Shown one piece after another: positions 1 to 8,707 of a stretch of DNA of 64,000 nucleotides. The DNA lies in assembly GCA_947503285.1 (NCBI GenBank), contig CANNDD010000002.1:496001-560000 (forward strand), in the 5' to 3' direction. The notes below the pieces were generated by a model that saw only the letters and a list, made by a program, of their open reading frames with translations, made no database searches and had not been told where the DNA came from. The position numbers and the translations under genes were made by a program. Origin of the DNA: an uncultured Croceitalea sp. GTDB taxonomy: Bacteria > Bacteroidota > Bacteroidia > Flavobacteriales > Flavobacteriaceae. Position 1 is the first letter of the stretch, and the number at the start of each line of letters is the position of its first letter.

Positions 1-655
1 AGGTAAAATAATTGGAGTTTACCCAAGAAGTGCTTTTTGCGGGATCAAAGCCTTGCATCGATGCAAATAAATCAAAGTGAAAATGACTGTTCTGGGGCAC
101 GTTCTCAATAATCGCGGTGACCCTAAAGGGTTGTGAATTTCCTTCTATGAGAATGTTTTTGCCTATTGGGTTTGAATTGCCAAAGTATTTATTGGCCTCT
201 GATTCTGTAAGCACCACGGTATTGGGTTCTTCTAAAGGAGATTGGGTATCACCATCTATAATAGCTAAGGTAAAAACGTTGAAAAAGTTAGGGTCGACGT
301 AAGCGGCTTTACCATTTCGAAAGGCCGTAGTTCCATAAGCAATTTTTGGGGTACCCAAATTATAGATTCTTGTGGCATCCACAACTTCCGGAAAATCATT
401 TTTAAGGGTTTGAGCCACCGGTGCCATGACAACGGCTTCCTTGATTTTTTCACCATTGATCTGGGCCTTAAAAACAACCCTTACGATATCATCCGCTTTT
501 TCATTAAAGGTGTCATAGCTCAACTCGTCTACCACGAATAGCAGCATTAACAGGCACGAGGCAATACCGATGGCGAGACCGGCAATATTGATGGCAAACA
601 TACTTTTGTGCTTCAAAATGTTCCGCCACGCGATTTTTATATAGTTTTTCAGCAT
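1..655 (-). CDS. MacB/FtsX-type ABC transporter permease (N-terminal part, runs off window)
   Basis: Reading the minus strand from ATG at 655 gives an open frame to the window edge, about 218 residues. It begins MLKNYIKIAWRNILKHKS, the amphipathic elbow shared by the whole array, then a first membrane helix (residues about 20-42) and the start of the MacB-type periplasmic domain, with the family phrases NTVVLTESEANKYFG and NPIGKNI. The gene lies 32 nt downstream of the next permease, so it should share its transcript. The second half is outside the window, so completeness cannot be judged. Being the leftmost member, it shows that the array continues beyond the window. Confidence 0.9.
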   Translation of the reverse strand, partial: MLKNYIKIAWRNILKHKSMFAINIAGLAIGIASCLLMLLFVVDELSYDTFNEKADDIVRVVFKAQINGEKIKEAVVMAPVAQTLKNDFPEVVDATRIYNLGTPKIAYGTTAFRNGKAAYVDPNFFNVFTLAIIDGDTQSPLEEPNTVVLTESEANKYFGNSNPIGKNILIEGNSQPFRVTAIIENVPQNSHFHFDLFASMQGFDPAKSTSWVNSNYFT

Positions 656-687
656 TTTAAATGTTTTTAGATCGATGCAATGATATT

Positions 688-3063
688 TTACTCTTCCCTT
701 AGGGCCTTAATGGGGTTTCGGTTGGCAGCCCGTATGGCTTGGCTTCCTACGGTAAGCATCGCAATAACCAGGGCTACTAATCCAGCACCTAAAAAATATC
801 CGCCATGTAGTGAGATTTTGTAGGCAAATTGCGATAGCCAATCTGCCGCAAGCAAATACGCAATAGGTAACGCGATGAGCATTGAAATCAGCACCAATTT
901 TAAAAATTCACTAGAGAGCATTACGGTTAATTGGCCAATACTCTGACCAAGTACTTTTCGGATACTAATTTCTTTTCGTCGTCTTTCAGCGGAAAAAGCT
1001 GCCAAGCCAAAAAGACCTAGGCAAGATATTAAAACAGCCATTCCGGCAAAGTATTTAGACAAGGTCGATACGCGTTGTTCTGCTTGGTAAAGTTCTTGAT
1101 ATTGATTATCCAAAAAACGAAAATTAAACTCCAACCCTGGATTGAATTGGTGAAAAAGGTCGGTTAGGGCCGCTAAAGTGGATTTTTCTTCACCCGCTTT
1201 TATTTTTACCACTAAATTACTTACCCACTCCGTTCGGCACAACAATGCCATTGGGGCGATTTCATTGTACAATGATTGTATGTTAAAATCTTTTACCACG
1301 CCTATTATCTCCCTGTTCGGTCCTCGCATGTCAATTACGGTACCAATAGGATTTTCAAGCCCCATGAGCTTAACGGCTGTTTCATTTAATATGATTTGTG
1401 AACCGTTATCCGGTCTCTCATTTACATAAGAGCGGCCTTCCTTCATTGCAATACCCATGGTCTCGATAAAATCCGGACCTACATGGGCATGTCTAAAAGT
1501 CAATTGTTCAGACCCTTCTTTTTGCCCTGGCCAAGAATGACCCCTTGAAGAGTTGCTGAAATTTGTCATATTACCCTGCATATAAGAGGCATTTACCACG
1601 CCGGGTAATTGTTTTGCCTCATCAAGAAACACATCCATACTGTTGATAAGGGCATCTTCTCGCTCAAAGATGATGATGTTGTCTTTATTGAATCCAAGAT
1701 TTTTTGACTGTATAAAATCAAGCTGCCTATAAATGACACTTACCGCAACGATCAATATCAATGAAACGCTAAATTGAAATATCACCAAGCCCTTACGGAC
1801 AAAGAGTTCGCCAAACGAAGTGCTTATTTTTCCCTTTAATACCTTAACAGGGTTGAATTTAGTAAGGTATATTGCCGGGTAACTTCCCGAGGCCAGGCCC
1901 GTACATAATGTGATAAGTACAATTGGGACAATTATCTCAGCCTCTAAGGTGAATACAAGCGCTTTACCGGTGACACTATTGAACCAAGGCATAAGTAGTA
2001 TGACTGCAACGCAAGCACTGATTAAGGCGAAGAATGAAAGTAGCACCGATTCTGAAAGGAATTGAAGGATCAGTGACTTTCTATTTGCCCCCACCGCTTT
2101 CTTTATTCCCACTTCCTTTAATCTTCTTGAGGCCCTAGCCGTTGATAGATTCATAAAATTGATACAAGCGATGAATAGTACAAAAAGGGCAATGATCGAA
2201 AAAAGGATTACATAGGTAATTCGGCCCCCAACCTGTTTTCCGTTTTCATAGGTTCCTTTAAGGTAATTGTCACTATACTTGGTAAAAAAGACTTGATCTT
2301 CAACGTAGTCGCTTTTCTTTTTTGTGAAATCCGCTATTTTATCATTAAAATCATTGAGGTCAACATTTGGTTTTAGCAATGCATACATGCTGGAGCTATT
2401 GCTATACCACGCTATGTCGTCAGGATTTCGATATTTTAAGAAGGTTTTGTAGGGTAGCACAAAATCGAACCGTTCAGACGAGGTTTTAGGAATTTCAAAA
2501 ACACCGGTGATAGTAAAAATACCGTCTATGTTTTCCTCTGCTTTTTTTACCGAAATGGTTTTTCCTATTGGGTCTGAACCTTCTCCAAATAGGGTATTTG
2601 CCAGTTTCGATGAAATTAAGACAGCATCTACATCGGCCAATACCGTGTTTTTATTTCCTGTGATCAAAGGATACGAGAAGACCTTAAAAAAGTCTTCACT
2701 TGCCATAATTCCAAAAGAACTTAGCTTCTTATCCTCGATTTCCAAGTGGGCACTATTATTGAACCCATAGACCGCGGTGGCCATTTCAACCTCGGGAATT
2801 TCTTGCTGTAAGGCCTTCAACATCAAGCTCGAATTTGAAGTGAATGTAGCTAACGAACCTTGCCCATTAGGTACGTTTCTTCGCACTTGGTAAAGTCGTT
2901 CATCGTTTTTATGGAACTTATCGACTACCATTTCATGTGAAACCCATAGAAACACCAAGAATACACATACCAACCCTGTTGATAGTCCAATTAAATTAAT
3001 CAGGAAACTACTCTTGTGCTTTTGAATAGTTCTTACATATAGTAATAAGTTGTGCTTTAACAT
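688..3063 (-). CDS. MacB/FtsX-type ABC transporter permease, double-length
   Basis: 791 residues, inner membrane. Layout: one N-terminal helix (about 20-42), a MacB periplasmic domain, three helices in the middle, a second periplasmic domain, then three C-terminal helices. Each half carries an ATPase-contact motif after a helix: KEVGIKKAVGANR in the first half and KEISIRKVLGQS in the second. It ends NPIKALREE, the array's standard tail. In related MacB systems such permeases do not move substrate through the membrane but transmit ATPase motion to periplasmic partners; substrate here is unknown. It follows the GIN-domain gene by 66 nt. The first contact motif has Lys instead of the usual Arg (GIKK versus GIRK), shared only with the next permease upstream. 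Confidence 0.93.
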   Translation of the reverse strand: MLKHNLLLYVRTIQKHKSSFLINLIGLSTGLVCVFLVFLWVSHEMVVDKFHKNDERLYQVRRNVPNGQGSLATFTSNSSLMLKALQQEIPEVEMATAVYGFNNSAHLEIEDKKLSSFGIMASEDFFKVFSYPLITGNKNTVLADVDAVLISSKLANTLFGEGSDPIGKTISVKKAEENIDGIFTITGVFEIPKTSSERFDFVLPYKTFLKYRNPDDIAWYSNSSSMYALLKPNVDLNDFNDKIADFTKKKSDYVEDQVFFTKYSDNYLKGTYENGKQVGGRITYVILFSIIALFVLFIACINFMNLSTARASRRLKEVGIKKAVGANRKSLILQFLSESVLLSFFALISACVAVILLMPWFNSVTGKALVFTLEAEIIVPIVLITLCTGLASGSYPAIYLTKFNPVKVLKGKISTSFGELFVRKGLVIFQFSVSLILIVAVSVIYRQLDFIQSKNLGFNKDNIIIFEREDALINSMDVFLDEAKQLPGVVNASYMQGNMTNFSNSSRGHSWPGQKEGSEQLTFRHAHVGPDFIETMGIAMKEGRSYVNERPDNGSQIILNETAVKLMGLENPIGTVIDMRGPNREIIGVVKDFNIQSLYNEIAPMALLCRTEWVSNLVVKIKAGEEKSTLAALTDLFHQFNPGLEFNFRFLDNQYQELYQAEQRVSTLSKYFAGMAVLISCLGLFGLAAFSAERRRKEISIRKVLGQSIGQLTVMLSSEFLKLVLISMLIALPIAYLLAADWLSQFAYKISLHGGYFLGAGLVALVIAMLTVGSQAIRAANRNPIKALREE

Positions 3064-3129
3064 TTTTTAATTTTATGATGACGGCTCAAAAACTTGTTGG
3101 TTGGTGCTTCTTCTATTCCAATAGAACTT

Positions 3130-3852
3130 TTATTGTCTAGATACGCTACTGGAACCTGTAGTTTTCGCATATTCCTTACTCGGATTGCCACGATATCTTA
3201 TATTACTGGAACCTGATGATTTCGTACGGAGCACATCGGTAACAGCCAATCGAATATTGGAAGAACCCGACGAGGTGATTTCAGCATCGGTGGCTTTTAG
3301 ATCATAAGCATTCAGACTTGAAGATCCAGAAGAAGTGATGTTCAGCTTTTCAGTACTCCCACCAAGCTTTATGTTACTTGATCCAGATGAGACTATCTTT
3401 AAGCTATTTACATTCAGCAACAGTTCTGCATTTCTGGCTCCTGAGGTATGCACTTTAAAACTATCGGCCTTAAGGGTCGTGGTAGCATATAATTTGCCAG
3501 AACCTGAAAGACGAATCGCATCTATTTCCTCAACGGGAATAGTAATGAAAATACGCTCACCATTTGAGACTTTAAGCTGCATATTGTCCCTTGATTTTAT
3601 GGTTAAGGTTCCCCCTGTCACCTCGGTTTCGATATATTCTAAAAGGTTATCCTCACCTGATAAAGTGATTTTTCCCTCAGTGCCCTCAACCAGTTTGACT
3701 TCATAAAAACCACCTACTCGAAGTCCATCATAATCTCCAGTGGTTCTTTCTATGGTAATGACGTTGCCGTTGCCCTTTACTTTTTTACCGCGTTGGGCGT
3801 TTACCGATAAGAGTACTGTTAGTGTCAAAAAAAATGGAATTAAGTTTTTCAT
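3130..3852 (-). CDS. Exported GIN-domain (DUF2807, head GIN) protein
   Basis: 240 residues from ATG at 3852; an ATG 30 nt further upstream would overlap the preceding permease gene and spoil the signal peptide, so I chose the internal one. MKNLIPFFLTLTVLLSVNAQ is a Sec signal peptide. The body has the DUF2807 beta-helix character, with repeated SGSSNI/SSGSS turns from about residue 155 to the end, each rung roughly 16-20 residues. Family members are called putative auto-transporter adhesins, but function is unproven. It sits between two permease genes (22 nt and 66 nt gaps), so it is probably co-transcribed. A periplasmic or surface accessory of the transporter is an inference from position only. 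Confidence 0.85.
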   Translation of the reverse strand: MKNLIPFFLTLTVLLSVNAQRGKKVKGNGNVITIERTTGDYDGLRVGGFYEVKLVEGTEGKITLSGEDNLLEYIETEVTGGTLTIKSRDNMQLKVSNGERIFITIPVEEIDAIRLSGSGKLYATTTLKADSFKVHTSGARNAELLLNVNSLKIVSSGSSNIKLGGSTEKLNITSSGSSSLNAYDLKATDAEITSSGSSNIRLAVTDVLRTKSSGSSNIRYRGNPSKEYAKTTGSSSVSRQ

Positions 3853-3874
3853 GATGGTTTCTTTTGTTTGATTA

Positions 3875-6256
3875 TTATTCATCCCGTAACGACTCTACTG
3901 GGTTGGCAATGGCAGCCTTAAAACTTTGCCAACTTACCGTTAGCAAGGTAATTGCCATAACTATGATGCCGGCAAAGACAAAACCTTGCCAATCAATACT
4001 GGTCTTATATGCAAACCCCTCTAGCCATTTGTTCATGGCATACCATGAAATAGGGGTCGCTATGGCGAAGGCCAAGAACACCCATTTCACAAAGCCTTTA
4101 TTTAAAAGAGACAGAATTTGGGTTATTGTTGCACCATTGACCTTTCTAATACCAATTTCTTTTGTTCTGCTTGCCATGGTATACGAGGCTAGTGCAAAAA
4201 GTCCCATACAAGAAAGGACAATCGCCAATACTGAAAACCATGTAATTAAGGTGTTTATACGCTTATATTCGTCATAATAAACATTCAATTTTTCATCTGC
4301 GAAAAAGTAATCCAAGGTTTGGCCGGGAAACAATTCTTGCCATTTTTCTTTGATGAGATCAACAACCTGAAACGTAGCTAGTTTTTCTGACCGCACGGTA
4401 AGGTAATCCCAATTCATGAGATTTTCTTGGTCTACAAAAAAATGGGCCAACGGTTGTATGGCACTTTGAACACCTTGATAACTGAAATCATCAATTACCC
4501 CGACTACGCGGTATTGGGTTCCACCTTCCCTACCTTCTACCAAGATTTGTCCACCTGCTTCGGTATAACCCAGCTGATTCATAGCTGTTTTATTCAGTAC
4601 CACGGTATTTTTTAAGGCTGTGGGCTCTTTGTTGAAACCATGCCCACTTAATACGTCAATCCCGAGGGTTTTAAAATAGTCTTTGCCGACATAAGACTTT
4701 CTAAGACTGATGTCCGTAACTGCGCTTTCCCCCATAGGGTAAAAAGTGTTGTAGTTTTCATCATAATCCCCAGGAATGCTTCCTGTAAAGTTGACTGAAG
4801 TTACATAAGGGCTTTTGGCCAATTCTTTTGCGATTACTTCAAGTTTGCCCGAGGCAATGTCGAGATCCTTATGTTTCCAAAAATCCGTTTGGGCGACGAT
4901 TACATTTTCGCTATCGAATTTAGGGTTTTTGTCAAGCATAAAATCAATTTGCTTTCTGACAAAAATGGCTCCTGAAATCAAAACAATGGCAACAACAAAT
5001 TGGATGATCACTGATGAATGTTTTGAAAAGCCCAATTTACTTTTTGATGTATATTTTCCTTGAAGGTGCGCTACTAATTTACTTCGTGACCAAAGCAATG
5101 ACGGCACAATACTAGAGCATATGCCCACTAAGCCCCAAATACCAAATAGCAATAATCCCAAAAAATATGGATTGAATGATTGTAGGGTCAAATGGGCATC
5201 AAAAAGCACATTAAACGCTGGAAGTATAAAGGTACTTAAGAGAAAGATGCCAAATAGCAATGCCATTAACCCCATTACCGAAGATTCTAACATAATCTGC
5301 CAAATCACCTGTATTTTTGTGGCCCCATGTACTTTTTTCACTCCAATTTCACGAGTTCTCGAAAGGGTATTGACGATGGTCAAATTGATAAAGTTGACGA
5401 CCGCAATACTGATGATTCCCAATGCAATGATTGCCAAAATAATAATGAGGGTTTGGTTTGATTCTTCTGCCGCATGGTACTCTGAAAAGGGTAAAAGATT
5501 GATTTTGGTAGTGTTTTCCCCTACAGGCAAGAAATTTGCCTTAACAATATTTTTTAGCTTGTTTTCAATTGTCAAAGGTGATGTGCCTTCTGGTAATAGA
5601 ACATAGGTTTCTGAAAATGTGTTGTACCAATCGTGTACTTCTTTGATCCAGGGCGAAATGGTTTCCCCGGTTTCATAAGAGGTAACGATATCAAATTTCA
5701 CTGACGAATTTTCAGGAATATCAACGACTCCATTTACGGTTAAAAAAGTATTGTCAAAGCCTATTTGCAATTGTTTGCCCAAGGCGGAAGAGGTGCCGAA
5801 ATACTTTTTGGCAAAGGCCTTACTTATAACTGCGGTGTATTTTTCATCAAGTACATTTTGGGCGGCCCCCTCTTTAAAAGGAAAACTAAAAACAGCGAAA
5901 AACCCATTGTCGACATAAAAGACATTTTCCATAAAGGCAGCATCACCATGACTCAAGCGATACCCGTCCCAATCAAAGATTCGGGTCCCGTTGACTATTT
6001 CAGGAATTTCTTGCTGCATTTGGGGTAGTAACAGTCCTTTGGTAGCGGTACTGGTGCCTTCTTCATAAATTTCTTGGACCCTATAGATGTTACTGAGGTT
6101 TTCGTTAAAATGATTGTAAGTCAAGTCATTATAAATGTAGACCGACAATACCAAAAATGAAGCGATACCCACACCAAGACCAATGGTATTAATTAAAAAT
6201 GTGGCTTTACTTCGTTTTATGTTCCTAAAAAATAGTTTTAGATTGTGCTTTAACAT
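3875..6256 (-). CDS. MacB/FtsX-type ABC transporter permease, double-length
   Basis: 793 residues with eight predicted helices and two periplasmic domains. Contact motifs are REIGVKKVHGATK (first half) and KEIGIRKVNGATI (second half); the tail is NPVESLRDE. The C-terminal third closely resembles the product of the next gene upstream (6267-8684): both have VNGAT in the second motif, FVKW before helix 7, a PISWYA helix, and PVESLRD ends, so the two look like a duplicated pair. Only 10 nt separate the genes, implying translational coupling. Within the first periplasmic domain sits the conserved phrase YTAVISKAFAKKYFG. It is followed 22 nt later by a GIN-domain gene. Confidence 0.93.
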   Translation of the reverse strand: MLKHNLKLFFRNIKRSKATFLINTIGLGVGIASFLVLSVYIYNDLTYNHFNENLSNIYRVQEIYEEGTSTATKGLLLPQMQQEIPEIVNGTRIFDWDGYRLSHGDAAFMENVFYVDNGFFAVFSFPFKEGAAQNVLDEKYTAVISKAFAKKYFGTSSALGKQLQIGFDNTFLTVNGVVDIPENSSVKFDIVTSYETGETISPWIKEVHDWYNTFSETYVLLPEGTSPLTIENKLKNIVKANFLPVGENTTKINLLPFSEYHAAEESNQTLIIILAIIALGIISIAVVNFINLTIVNTLSRTREIGVKKVHGATKIQVIWQIMLESSVMGLMALLFGIFLLSTFILPAFNVLFDAHLTLQSFNPYFLGLLLFGIWGLVGICSSIVPSLLWSRSKLVAHLQGKYTSKSKLGFSKHSSVIIQFVVAIVLISGAIFVRKQIDFMLDKNPKFDSENVIVAQTDFWKHKDLDIASGKLEVIAKELAKSPYVTSVNFTGSIPGDYDENYNTFYPMGESAVTDISLRKSYVGKDYFKTLGIDVLSGHGFNKEPTALKNTVVLNKTAMNQLGYTEAGGQILVEGREGGTQYRVVGVIDDFSYQGVQSAIQPLAHFFVDQENLMNWDYLTVRSEKLATFQVVDLIKEKWQELFPGQTLDYFFADEKLNVYYDEYKRINTLITWFSVLAIVLSCMGLFALASYTMASRTKEIGIRKVNGATITQILSLLNKGFVKWVFLAFAIATPISWYAMNKWLEGFAYKTSIDWQGFVFAGIIVMAITLLTVSWQSFKAAIANPVESLRDE

Positions 6257-6266
6257 AATGTTGTTT

Positions 6267-8684
6267 TTAGTCGTCCCTTAACGATTCTACCGGGTTGGCA
6301 ATGGCCGCCTGAAAACTCTGCCAGCTCACCGTAAGTGCCGCAATTGCTAGGGCCATCAACCCCGCCAGGGCAAATATCCACCAGCTTAGGCTTGTCTTGT
6401 AGGCAAAATCTTGCAGCCATTGGTTTATGGCATACCAAGAAATTGGAATGGCCAATAGAAAAGCGACCCCGACCCATTTCACGAAATCCTTATTTAAAAG
6501 TAGAAGTACCTGCGGAACCGTAGCCCCGTTTACCTTTCGTATCCCAATTTCTTTTTTTCGTTGAACCACCGTGTAAGAGGTTAACCCGAAAAGCCCCATA
6601 GAAGCGATTACAATCGCCAAAAAAGTAAATATTTGGAATGTGGCACCAAACGCCTTATCCTCTCTGTATTGTGCTTCAAATTTTTCATCTAAAAAAGTAT
6701 AGTTAAAGGTGCTTTTTGGAAATAATGCGGACCATTTACCCTCGATTTCGGAAATTACTCCGTTCAGACCTGATGGGGATAGGGCAGTTCGGTTCAATTT
6801 GACAAGGATATTGTTCGTATTGGTACGATGCAGTAAAATCATGGGTTCAATACCCGTTTTTAAACCAAAATGGTGGTAATCTTTAATGACACCTGAAATG
6901 GTCCAAACCTGATCAAAAAAGCGAACGGTCTTGTTGACGGCGTCTTGCATATTTGAAATACCCATATGTTTGACAAACCGTTCATTCATGACGATGTTAT
7001 TACTTTGGCCCTTGGCATTATCCAAAAAAGGAACACCGGCCACGAACTGCATATCCATAAGTTCAAAATATTCTGGGCCTACCGAATAATTATACCATAT
7101 TCTTGAGTCATCTTTCTTGCCGTTCGGAAAAGTAATGCCCACACTTGAGTTTAGTTTTTCGTAGGTATCACCGGGATATGTTTTTGAAAATACGGCCCGT
7201 TCCACAAAGGGAAGATCGACCAGTTCGTTCTTCAATGTTTTTAGGTCGTTTTCTACTAGGGAATCTGATTTGGTGCCAAATACCGCACCATGTACTGCAA
7301 TGACCTGATCGATGTCGGCACCAATGGGTTGATTTTGTAAAAACCTTATTTGCTTGTTCACCATTAAAGTGCCGATCAGTAAAATAATCGTTGCCAAAAA
7401 TTGACCTATAATAAGTCCTTTTCTAATGGTCAGGCCATTGTTAGAGGTGTGTACTTTTCCTTTTAAGGCCTTGGCAGGACTGTAATTGCCCAAAACAAAG
7501 GCCGGATATAATCCCGAAAGGAATGCACCAAAAGCGATGAACCCTATTACGGGGAGAAAATCTTTAATGGTAGCGGGGCCTATGGTCAACTCCTTTGCAA
7601 TAAAACCATTGAATATGGGCAATACGGCCAATACGATCACTATGGCCAGTACAATGGCAGCAAAGTTCACTAACAATGACTCTAGCAGTGATTGTACTAT
7701 TATTTGTGGTTTCAGGGCGCCGGCTACTTTTCGAATACCTGTTTCCTTTGCACGCTCTAGCGACTTGGCCGTAGATAGGTTGATGTAATTGAGCCATGAA
7801 AGCACAATAATGATAAAGGCAATAGCCAATAGAAAACGCACCCTACTTGCGCTACCATTGGCTTCAGCTTCGTAGGGCTTGTTAGAGTATAGGTGAATGT
7901 CTTCAAGGGGCTCTATATTATGCCTCTCAAAGGGAAGGCTCTCCACTTTGTGGGCCATGATTTTTTGCTTGAGCGCAACGGCATCGGCCGAGGAATCAAG
8001 TTTTATATAGGTAAAATACGTGTTTTGGTTCCAGGTAAACTTCCAATCACCCTCAAAAATCGACCAGGTATAAAAGCTTTTAAACGAAATTAGGAAGTCA
8101 TTTTTTAGATGCGTATTGCGCCCATTGTCTTGAAGGATTCCGGTGACGGTAAAAACCGGACCCCTATCATCATTTAGTTTCAAGGTTCTACCAAGTACTT
8201 CTTCAGAACCGAAAAGCTTTTGTGCCAACGATGGTGTTAATACTATGGTGTATGGATCGTTCAGGGCATTTTTGACATCCCCTTGTTGTAGTTGGTGGTT
8301 AAAGATCTCAAAATAGGAAGGGTCTGCCAAAGACCCCTTGTTGTTGTCGAACAATTCATTATCGGCCATGATGACCACCTCGGTCATGTGTCGAAACCTT
8401 ACAAAATCCAACACCTCGGGAAACACCTCTTTGAGTGTTGGTCCACTTACAATGTAGGCATTGGCATCACCAGCAACCCATTCCCCTCCTTCTTTATAAT
8501 CCATGTAAACGCGTTGTACATTTTCGGAACCTTGAAATTTGTCAAAGCTTTTTTCATAGTTTACATAAAGCATGACCAGCACGAATGAAGCGATACCAAT
8601 GGCCAATCCAAAAATATTGATAAAGGAATATAGCTTATTCTTTAAAAGGTATCTGGTGGCGATCTTTATGAACAGTTTGTACAT
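6267..8684 (-). CDS. MacB/FtsX-type ABC transporter permease, double-length
   Basis: 805 residues. N terminus MYKLFIKIATRYLLKNK differs from the usual FKNYLKIAWRN start but keeps the same basic amphipathic pattern. Contact motifs are KETGIRKVAGALK and KEIGIRKVNGATV; the tail is NPVESLRDD. The periplasmic phrase YTIVLTPSLAQKLFG aligns with the equivalent segment in every array member. It lies 23 nt downstream of the permease at 8708 and 10 nt upstream of its closest relative at 3875, consistent with a local duplication followed by divergence of the periplasmic domains. Substrate not deducible. Confidence 0.93.
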   Translation of the reverse strand: MYKLFIKIATRYLLKNKLYSFINIFGLAIGIASFVLVMLYVNYEKSFDKFQGSENVQRVYMDYKEGGEWVAGDANAYIVSGPTLKEVFPEVLDFVRFRHMTEVVIMADNELFDNNKGSLADPSYFEIFNHQLQQGDVKNALNDPYTIVLTPSLAQKLFGSEEVLGRTLKLNDDRGPVFTVTGILQDNGRNTHLKNDFLISFKSFYTWSIFEGDWKFTWNQNTYFTYIKLDSSADAVALKQKIMAHKVESLPFERHNIEPLEDIHLYSNKPYEAEANGSASRVRFLLAIAFIIIVLSWLNYINLSTAKSLERAKETGIRKVAGALKPQIIVQSLLESLLVNFAAIVLAIVIVLAVLPIFNGFIAKELTIGPATIKDFLPVIGFIAFGAFLSGLYPAFVLGNYSPAKALKGKVHTSNNGLTIRKGLIIGQFLATIILLIGTLMVNKQIRFLQNQPIGADIDQVIAVHGAVFGTKSDSLVENDLKTLKNELVDLPFVERAVFSKTYPGDTYEKLNSSVGITFPNGKKDDSRIWYNYSVGPEYFELMDMQFVAGVPFLDNAKGQSNNIVMNERFVKHMGISNMQDAVNKTVRFFDQVWTISGVIKDYHHFGLKTGIEPMILLHRTNTNNILVKLNRTALSPSGLNGVISEIEGKWSALFPKSTFNYTFLDEKFEAQYREDKAFGATFQIFTFLAIVIASMGLFGLTSYTVVQRKKEIGIRKVNGATVPQVLLLLNKDFVKWVGVAFLLAIPISWYAINQWLQDFAYKTSLSWWIFALAGLMALAIAALTVSWQSFQAAIANPVESLRDD

Positions 8685-8707
8685 GATATTTTTTTAGGTC
8701 ATTGACT

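Noticed and set aside
265-477. 70-residue minus-strand ORF near the window start
   Set aside because: It is out of frame with the permease fragment that covers the same bases and shows all array-family motifs.
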